Assembly: GCA_009746045.1 (NCBI GenBank)
Contig: RPFO01000264.1
Span: 682,001-746,000 of the forward strand
Reading direction: 5' to 3'
Length of the DNA: 64,000 bases
DNA from: Mesostigma viride
Lineage: Eukaryota; Streptophyta; Mesostigmatophyceae; Mesostigmatales; Mesostigmataceae
A program made the position numbers and the translations under genes. This document shows positions 56,222 to 64,000 of this stretch, piece after piece; position 1 is the stretch's first letter; each line of letters opens with the position of its first letter. Under the pieces are notes generated by a model, which worked only from the letters and a program-made list of their open reading frames with translations, had not been told where the DNA came from and searched no databases.

Positions 56222-57180
56222 AGGTTACAGTCCCGTGGCGCCCGACACACCTGGGAGAACCCATAGGACATGGGTGAAATGGACAGCTCCGGAGCGACGC
56301 GCGGGAGGTCACACTGTCGGTACGCAAGCGCTGACATACCATATCCGGGAACGGGCGAATCTCGCGACTCCGGCGTAAAATGCACCACGGAGGGGGCACG
56401 TTCCCGGTCGCCCTGGGACAACTCCCATAGGGAGTCGGCAGCGCGGAGAGAGCGCTGATCAACACCGCTGGTCCTAACAACCGTAGCCAGCGAGCGAGGG
56501 GCCGAAGGGGCAGGAACCGAAACAGGGGTAGGATCCTGCACAGGCGCAGAGGGAGCCGGCACCGCAGGAGGCCGCGACGGACCTGCAACCGCGGCTGACG
56601 ACATGGCCTCCGCTGGAGGCGCACCCTCGGGCCGCATGTTGAAAATTGGGCCCGTAGGGACAGGCACCTTACCATAAAACTGACTGCCATCAAGACTCCA
56701 GTCCGGCACTGGAATCCTCTGAGGGGGACCCCCCTACCAGAGCCTGGGCAGCCCACTCGTGTCGCCAAAGAAGCCCCGCAGCGGCTGCGACGGAGCTTGG
56801 GAAGGCCCGGAAGCAGCGACGGCGGGCGAAATCGCCGCGGCAGGAGACGAAACCGCAGCGACCGAGGGCTCGCCCTGGGGCGCAGGCGAAGCCGCAGTCG
56901 CCGAGGCAACAGGAGGGGTAGGCGAAGCAGCAGCAACAGGCGCCACAGCAGGCGCAACGGCAGCGGGCGACTGAGACGCCAAGAATGCCCCGAATGCCGA
57001 GGCTAAGGACTGGATCTAGGCCTGCCTTGCAGACACGGTAGCCGCAAGATTGGCAGACTCTGGACCCACGTACGTCCGGAGGGATAGGAGACGGCTCCAC
57101 CGACACGCGTCTCGTCGACGCCGACGATGACGGAACAGGGGAAGGCGCCGACACTGAGGAGGAGTGGTAGGCAGTACCAA
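56222..57180 (-). pseudogene. H2 Pro/Ala/Ser-rich region upstream of G
   Basis: In sense it follows the integrase remnant: TAYHSSS, then Ser/Pro-rich sequence, an Ala/Pro/Val repeat region (VAPAVAPVAAASPTPP), PDWSLDGSQFYGKVPVP, GVDQRSLRAADSLWELSQGD and SPMSYGFSQV up to the G insertion. Frame changes are present. It is the counterpart of the H1 stretch at 45927-46394 by position and composition. Confidence 0.5.
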
Positions 57181-57436
57181 AGGTGACCTTAGTACCGATA
57201 GCAGCAACGAACTGCTGCCAAAAATCTGAAGTAAATAACTTATCTTTGTCAGAAATAAACTGCCTACTCAAACCATGGTATCTATAAACATTATGGAGGT
57301 ATAGGCAGGCACAATCGCGTGCGGTGAGGTCAAGGGGACAAGGCACGAGATGGCACATACGCGTAAAGCGATCTACAAACACAAGGATCTGAGCATTACC
57401 CTTATCATTCTTTCTAAAAGGTCCTACAAAATGCAT
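57150..57436 (-). pseudogene. H2 integrase core remnant
   Basis: MHFVGPFRKNDKGNAQILVF (His where the first catalytic Asp of M-D-F-x-G-P stands), VYRYHGLSRQFISDKDKLF with the second Asp, then FGTAYHSSS where the catalytic Glu region is deleted. Inactive as read. Confidence 0.75.
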
Positions 57437-59570
57437 CTACATCCTTGAAGAGGGAGGGCCAGTAGTAGGAACGGGTTACCAAATCCCGTACCCGTTTACC
57501 GCCCTGGTGAGCAGCTGAATCATGCAACTCAAAAAGCAAGGAGGAGCGACAGATAGGCGGGACATAAAGGCGCCATTGAGGGGGAGAATCTGTTAACTGC
57601 ACATATAAAAACCCACCTACAAACTTACAGGGGTATATACCTAACTGTTGGGGATGGGAGGCAATAGCAGCTAAAGCTTCCGGCTCAGTGGCCGTAAATC
57701 TACTGATAAGGCGTTCGAGATCAGAGGTAGGCATCGCTACAGAAGTATCTATATCAGGTTTAAAGAGGTCTCTTACCGCCTTGCCAAAGAGAAGGGGAGG
57801 TCCTAGAGGGACTATATTATCATAGGACTTTACTGACCTAGTCGCTATATGGCTAAGCGGTATAGAAATTTTATTTTTCCGCTCCCCCCCCACAGAGACC
57901 ACAGGAAGGGCCTCACACGGGAGAGAGAGTCCTACGTGAGAAAGGAGGTCAGGCATGCGAACAGCAGTATGAAAGAGGTAGGCATAATGTTCATCATCCG
58001 GTAGTTCGCCATAAGGGGTTACACCAAGGGTGGTAGAAACTAGAGTAGTATTGAGAACATCTAAGTCCTCAAAATAGGAATAATCTGCGCGGCAGGAGAG
58101 GGCATCAGGCACTATGTTATCTACACCTTTAACATACTGAAGTTTAAAAGGGGAAAACTGTGCTAAAAACTCCATCCAGCGCGCTTGACGACTAAGGTTG
58201 GGTTGGGAGAGAAGATGGGTAAGGGGACGATGGTCCGTTTGTATAACTAATCGATAAGGATCTATCTCACAGGGTTCATTCAGACAAACATCAAATTGGG
58301 CACCTTTAAGAAAGTGCTGCCACGCGTGGCAACAATACACCACAGCTAAGAGTTCCTGCTGGTGTACAGGATAGTTACGCTCCGCGGGGAGCATTGTCCT
58401 AGAGATATACTCAATTGGCTGTAAGCCCTGACCCTGATCCTGGAGAAGGACGCCCCCTATAGCTACCTTACTAGCGTCTGTAGCTACCACAAAGGGTTTG
58501 GTAGTATCGGGTAGGATGAGTACGGGAGGAGAGAGGAGCAGGGATTTTAAACACTGAAAAGCAGACTGACAATCACTACTCCAGATAAAGGGGATATCTT
58601 TCTTCAATAAATGATTGATAGGGGCTGCTATAGTTGCGAAGCGAGGGATAAAACGCCTATAGTAAGAGGCAATCCCTAAGAAACTACGTACACTTTTAAC
58701 GTCGGTAGGGGTAGGCCAATCCTGAATCGACTTAGTTTTATCCGGGTCGGTAGCGACACCGGCATCTGACAAAACATGTCCTAAAAATGGTACACTCCTA
58801 CCAGAACGAACTTTAGCACGGCGAGCCCACAAGGAATTTTCAGACATTAATATTTCTAAGACTTTCTTTAAATCACGTAGGTGCGTTTCAAAATCAGGGG
58901 AGTAAATAAGGATGTCATCTAAGTATAAGCCTGAGCACAAGAACGAGATCTCGTGCTCAGCTAAAGAAACAGAGGAGAAGGAGGGATCCTTTAAATCAGA
59001 GGACACTTGGGGAAGGTGAGAATTACCCATATTAACAGGTCTAAGCACTTCATTCATCAACATTTGAAAAGAGGCAGGAGAATTACAGAGTCCCATAGCC
59101 GCTACTCTAAACTGATAATGACCAAAAGGGGTAGCAAAGGCGGTTTTATGACAATCCTCGGGCGCTATACGCAGTTGCCAAAAACCATCCGCACAATCCA
59201 GTACAGTGAAACAGGTAGAACCTTTAACCTTATCAAATATATCATCAATACGAGGTTGAGGGTATTTAGACTTCACAGTGATATCATTTAACTTCCTATA
59301 ATCAGTAACTAAACGAAACTTGCCATTTGGCTCAGGGACTAACAGGACACCAGCTGAGTAGGGGGAGTTACTAGGCTCTATCAATCCTGCTTCTAATAGT
59401 GACACTAAAATCTGTTTTAGTTCCTTTAGCTCGGTAGGGCCCATTCTATACATCGGAGAGTGCGTAGGAACTGCACCGTCTTTGATAACTACACGGTGTA
59501 AAACAGAACGAGGAGGAGGATAAGAAGGAGTCTTTTCTTCAAAAACCTTGGAGGAATCTATCACAGCCAT
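57414..59570 (-). pseudogene. H2 RT and RNase H with start of integrase
   Basis: 718 codons, Ty3/gypsy type. RT: HSPMYRMGPTELKELK, LVTDYRKLNDITVKSKYPQP, VLDCADGFWQLRI, AFATPFGHYQFRVAAMGLCNSPASFQ (in parts), SGLYLDDILIYS and VRSFLGIASYYRRFIPRFA. About 30 extra residues sit between the VLRPV segment and YLDD. RNase H: FVVATDASKVAIGGVL, YPVHQQELLAVVYC, IQTDHRPLTHLL. The integrase zinc region starts (HDSAAHQGGKRVRDLV, YYWPSLFKDVDAFC) but is fused by a deletion to the later core. The protein is otherwise intact. Confidence 0.9.
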
Positions 59571-59740
59571 GTATCTTACTATTTCGTTTCAGTAAATCCC
59601 ACCCCTATTGTATCCACTGTGTTCACATCTATATCCACACTATTATTAGTGATAGGTATCTCCTGTACTTCTAACTGAAGGAACATACATAATAAATATC
59701 CATATTCCTTTTAGCTCAGATCGCAATTCATCATTGGACA

Positions 59741-60139
59741 TTAATACTTCAGGTATATAGGTCTTACAGGAGGATCAACAGGTGTAGGAGGAGTAATATC
59801 TACCAAGGATAAACTTTCTACTCTATAATGACGTTCCGGTACCCAGTAAGAGCTATCTGGAAACCAGATGACCATGGTATCATAATTAATAGTAATCTTA
59901 TTATCCTGGTGCCAATCTAATCCTAGTAATACATCAGCGGTAGTGATAGGGCCTATAGTGGCCGTCAGGTTGACAGTACGTCCTTGTATGACCAGGGGAA
60001 GGGACACCGTACCCGGGGAATGACTGGTGCGACCGTCAGCATAATGGACAGTGACAGGCTTGGTGTGAGGGATAGGGACTAGTCCTAAACGCCTAACTAG
60101 GGCCTCGCTCACAAAGGAGCTAGCCGCACCGCTATCCAC
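59741..60139 (-). pseudogene. H2 protease
   Basis: VVDSGAASSFVSEALVRRLG with the D-S-G-A active site, a flap-like segment with HYADGRTSHSPG, and TADVLLGLDWHQD, the closing I/L-L-G-x-D/N motif. Ends YLKY, TAA. A 170-base gap in another frame separates it from RT, so a spliced, shifted or degenerate junction must be assumed. Its start is cut by element T2. This normal DSGA site in the same window is a useful contrast to the DTQA/DTNS sites of A, D, F and G. Confidence 0.85.
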
Positions 60140-60152
60140 TACAGTGGTTCGA

Positions 60153-61880
60153 TTAACTCGTCGTCTGTCCCTGGTCCTCTACGGAGGACTGAGTCGAACT
60201 CAGTCCTCTCTCGAGGACCGAGTTTTTGGGTTTCGTAGAAAATTCGCCCCGGTCAGAATTTTTGACAATAAAAATCTCTCAAAATTTATTCAAATACTAC
60301 GTGAAAAGATCTTTCTTGGACATATTTTTGGGATTTTTTTGGATTTGGTATGAGCGGCTAAATGTACGGTCAAAGTACAGGTGGTAAGGGTACTTTTCCA
60401 CATGAAACGCGAGTTCCGGAAATGCACCACCTAGCCATGGCGGCTCGCGCCCATGCATGCAGTTTAGGTTTGCGGACGAGTTAGCTGTCCAAACTCAGGA
60501 AATAGATTTCACATGCCCTGAAGATGATAAAAATCAATTTTTAGCTCGCGGGGATGCGATTTACCCGGTGTCGGCACTGTTCTTGCTGGAAAAAACTGCG
60601 ATAAGGCAGGTCGACGGAATTGATGACTGCGCTTGCTTTCCGGCGCAATTTCAATGGCTGATAGGTTTCTTTCTACATTGTAACATGCATTGTATTAGAA
60701 TAAATCGAGTGACAGTATAGATTTGATGATTTCGACCATTCTGTCACGTCATGGTCTATGTGCCGCAAAGTGCCACTTTTGCGGGCACCGCCTGGGCCAA
60801 GGTAACGCCAGCCGTGCCAGGTAAAGCCGGATAATCGTTGCCTCTTCGTTTCTTGATGTTCGTACATGAGTTTAAGCTTGCGAGGCGTTGTCAGGTTCAA
60901 GTCTTGATGCTCTTTCTTGACCGTTGCCTGCCCCTCTCTAAAACCCCCTTTTCACATGATGTTAGCAGGCATTTGCCTTACCCCAGTGTAGTTGTGCAGG
61001 GTTTTAGGAGCTGTGCAGGTTTAAACTCCTTCATAGATGTTAGTTATTCTTTTGCTACGTTCATACTGCATGATTGTGTGGCCAAGGGCTGCGTCAAGGG
61101 TGCATTCAAGCTTTTACGGGTGAGTGAAAAGTCTTGGTGACAAACCACTGCCATCATGTGCCAGCAACTATGTTGGCCACATCATGGCAAGGCAAAACAG
61201 TTATAGCCATATCTATTGTTGTTAGAAACAATGGAAATATGATTAACCTACCCATTATATTGGTGGTTGACACTTATGACATAACCCTTTGTTGGTAGGT
61301 ATCCAAGCCCATTCCCTACGTGCATGCATAGGCTCTCACTACATGATAAGGTATGATATACCTGAAGTATGATGATGCAAGTGTGTTGTCCTGTAATGCT
61401 TGAAGGGAAATGAGTTGATTGGGATGGTTGGTGGCCACGGTGGTGTGTAGTATGACCGCACTTACATGCTAGCAAAGTTAGCAAAAGCCCCATTCCTCTC
61501 CTGAGGACTGAGAGTTTTTTAATTGTTTCAGGCAGTTGCAGTGGCCAAATCGAGCCCAGTTTTTTGCCACGTTTCAAGAACTATATTGTTTTCATGCCTA
61601 TATTTTTTCTTCATGCACCAGGATTTGATTGAATTTTTCCCACTCGTTCTTTTCCCGAAAAATGCAAAATCGCGAAGGGTGCCCAACGTCGGTGTAATTT
61701 TCAGGTGTTCGGGTCAAGTTTTCACATATGCAGTATTTTTGCCAACAAAATGACATCTAGTACACCCCCGATCCACATCAAAACATTTGGGATGGACCCC
61801 CCACCTAGTCGCTACACGCGGTTGAAAGTTGTCAACTCAGTCCTCCTGTGAGGACTGAGTTGGGACAGACGACGAGTTAA
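60153..61880. mobile_element. TTAA-flanked inverted-repeat element T2, non-autonomous
   Basis: TTAA at 60153-60156 and 61877-61880; perfect 15-bp terminal inverted repeats CTCGTCGTCTGTCCC. Just inside each end is a hairpin built from GAGGACTGAGT and ACTCAGTCCTC. About 1.7 kb, no transposase-like ORF. TTAA targets fit piggyBac or Kolobok-type transposition. Cut out, it leaves one TTAA in the H2 protease upstream region. Confidence 0.7.
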
Positions 61881-63096
61881 GGTTTTCGTTACTCGTGGCG
61901 CTAGGCCACTTGTGGCGTTTCGAACTATGAAAACTTCAGTTTACTCGGCCAATGTGTGGCTTTAAGCCAATTAAAATTGGGCTTGGCACGGCCACGTGTG
62001 GCGGGCTGGCTTTTTGGTGCGGCAAATGACCCTGCCGGCAGCGGGGTCAGCGCGGCGCGGCGCCGTACTGGCTGTACACAAGAGGATTTTTCCTACTTGG
62101 TAAATTAACAACAACGATTACTAGTGCCGAAAGTCGAAACACATTAGGCTGGGTTTATACGAACTTTTATTAAAAAGCTACGGGCACAAATTTACACGTG
62201 GACGGCTCGATCTAGCCAATTTTTCATCTTGCGGTGCTCCTCGAGGCAAGCCATCAAGGCGGGGATCGATGCGGCCGTAGCAAGATCGGATCGCGTAACT
62301 CCAACGTAACTCCCATAACCGCCCGAGAATCTGGTGGTGGAACCGCTGTGTACGAACTGGGTACGGCGGTACCTAGTTCACGTTAAAATGGGTCCGATTT
62401 TTAATAAAACGGCGTGAAGGGGTGTGCACCTCCGGAGGGGTCTGTTGAAAATTACCGACCTAGCCGGTAATAGCCCTAGTAGATACCATACCGACCTAGT
62501 AGATAAATAAACCTAGTCAATGCAGTATGGCTGGCGAGTGTCTTATTGATAACTGAGGCGCCAGGCCGGCGGCCGCCAGCCAGCTGAAGCCTGACAAGTG
62601 AAAATGCACACAAGCTGCAGTCTGCACAGTGCACTATGGTCTCTGGCAGCGGGCCACTGGCTTGCCACTTGGCACTTGGCCGGGCTCTTGGCCGGGCTCT
62701 TGGCCGGGCTCTTGGCCATGCACTATGCAGTCAGTAAGTCAGTCAGTCATATTAGTACTCATAGTAGTAGTCTAGTACTAGGGAGGCTTGTGGCGGAACG
62801 CCGGCCGGAAGACCGGCTGACACCGCCAATTGTGGCGTAACCTGTACTAGAGTGAACTTCAGGCACGGCCACCCTGTGGCGAAACGAAACTACAAAGTAG
62901 AACAGCACGACCAAATTGTGGCTTCTTGGGAGCCCTGTCGAAGTGGGTGGCAACGCCACATTTTGCCAAAAAAAGTGCCACACCGCCACATTTGGCGGTG
63001 TATCGCCACTAATCGAAACACTGATCCACTAACACAGAGACATTCAAAAGTTCATCAGCATGCAAGAAGGGGTCTACAACAGTGTGGGGAACGGTT
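61881..63096. other. Unassigned, hairpin-rich DNA
   Basis: No gene. Repeated GCCAC...GTGGC mini-hairpins at 61905, 61991, 62868 and a longer CACCGCCA/TGGCGGTG at 62981; three tandem TTGGCCGGGCTC units near 62680-62715; GTCAGTCAGT near 62730. Confidence 0.5.
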
Positions 63097-63654
63097 TGTC
63101 AAAAATCCTAATAATGCGTCAACGAATGAGCTCAAATGTTGCGGCACAACTCATTTCATTAATACAATAAAAGACGCATATATAGAATTTAAGGACCGTG
63201 ACCGGTGTCCATTGCCAAGCCACAAGGCAACTGGCCCACCATGCATCAGGTGACGTGAAAAGGTGCACGCCGACCTCTTAAACAATGTCCCATGTCGGCT
63301 GCACATATTATCCCTACGTTAACTTAACACATAAAGTGTCTCGACTTGAACAACTGGCACACAAAATCCACTAGGCAATGATGCGAATATTCGGCACCAA
63401 TATTTGACCCCACTATTGCGCGGCGCTAGGAGTTAGCCACCGCCAAATGGCACGAGATACTCACGCCCTACAAGCCGTACCATGCAACCACAAGGTAGAG
63501 CCGAATTAATCCTAACTTTGGCACCTAATATCTTTGTGCATACTCAACTGTCCGTCATAAGAAAAGTACCGCCGGAAAGAACACGGCAAGCCCTACTCAG
63601 CCCTAATAATATCCTTGGCCAGAAAATACAGAAGATTGGCCACAACATAACATA
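63097..63654 (-). mobile_element. C3: LTR of family C, cut by an A element
   Basis: In sense the 3' part of LTR C, ending GGATTTTTGACA at 63097. Its first roughly 45 bases are displaced by the A-family insertion at 63655. No C interior or second LTR is adjacent, so it may be a solo LTR. Small differences (for example an inserted GCAT near 63243) show it is older. Confidence 0.85.
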
Positions 63655-64000
63655 AGTTAACGTAAAGGATTTACGCTAGATGGATAGAGATTGTTACGCT
63701 CTTTCCAACGGCACCTTGAACGCCTCATTTGGTTAAGGAACGTAAAAGTTATGACGTTTCCTAGGCTGTGCCGACAGTACCCGGCGCGCCACTGTGGGCG
63801 CGTACGGACACAGGATGTACAAGTGTCACTTTGATAGTCCGCAGGACGTTGACAGGACTTGTACAGGACTTGATGGTCAATTGATAGGTAGGCGTGCTGT
63901 AGCGCGCCAGGACCTATGAGACAATTGATGCTGAGCAGCGTACGGATAGGTCCACAGGACTAGCCGTATGGACAATTGATAGATCTGCGCGCCAAAGGCG
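63655..64000 (+). mobile_element. A3: family A LTR, start only, runs off the window
   Basis: Begins AGTTAACGTAAAGG and follows LTR A for 346 bases to the window edge. It confirms the AGTT start independently of A1 and A2. Confidence 0.9.

Larger units (their letters stand above)
48461..60152 (-). mobile_element. Ty3/gypsy element H2, hosting G, 5' part missing
   Basis: Minus strand. 3' LTR 48461-49043 (TGTTACGT...ACGTAACA in sense). Going upstream: ORF3-like region, split by G; integrase remnant; RT-RNase H; protease. The protease start is cut by TTAA element T2 at 60152, and gag and 5' LTR are not found beyond it. PR-RT-RH-IN order is the standard gypsy arrangement. Confidence 0.85.

Overview
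The window is eukaryotic, repeat-dominated DNA. I recognise no host gene, rRNA, tRNA or CRISPR array. Nearly every base belongs to an LTR retrotransposon, a LINE, a TTAA-flanked inverted-repeat element or an unclassified repeat, mostly nested in one another. The mix (divergent copia-like elements, Ty3/gypsy, gag-only elements, APE-type LINEs, piggyBac-like TTAA elements) fits a large TE-rich genome, perhaps an alga. I cannot name the species.

Layout. 1-2226: 3' end and LTR of element E. 2314-15009: copia-like element D (+), split by copia-like A1 (3397-11211, -) and by the short LTR element C1 (11329-13963, +). 15010-17288: D 3' region, then unassigned sequence. 17289-18735 and 29642-30043: one LINE (-) split by copia-like F (18736-29641, +), which carries a TTAA element (27156-28880). 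30388-43771: copia-like A2 (+), split inside gag by gag-only element B (32547-38090), itself split inside gag by C2 (34327-37100). 43772-44642: repeats. 44643-46832: truncated Ty3/gypsy H1 (-). About 46900-47934: LINE 3' fragment (-). 48461-60152: Ty3/gypsy H2 (-), split by copia-like G (50066-56216, +). 60153-61880: TTAA element. 61881-63096: hairpin-rich unassigned DNA. 63097-63654: C3 LTR (-), cut by an A-family LTR (63655-64000) that runs off the window.

The main discovery candidate is the lineage formed by A, F, G and probably D. Their RT and RNase H are copia-like. However, (i) the protease-like domain lies between integrase and RT, an order I read as GAG-IN-PR-RT-RH; (ii) the protease active site reads D-T-[QN]-[AS] rather than D-[TS]-G-[AS]; (iii) the integrase has a short D-x29-E spacing; (iv) the LTRs of A, F and G end in AGTT...AACT instead of TG...CA, with 5-bp target duplications proving the ends; (v) no standard initiator-tRNA primer site follows the 5' LTR; and (vi) A, D and G carry a tRNA T-arm-like hairpin with a TCGA loop between RNase H and the 3' LTR.

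B and C have ordinary TG...CA termini and a TGGTATCG-type primer site but no pol, so they must borrow enzymes. B encodes only gag and a small overlapping ORF. C seems to encode nothing. A has inserted into D and into a C LTR, while C has inserted into D and into B (itself inside A), so the families were active over overlapping periods. All reading frames, boundaries and motifs were read by eye; no database search or alignment was run.
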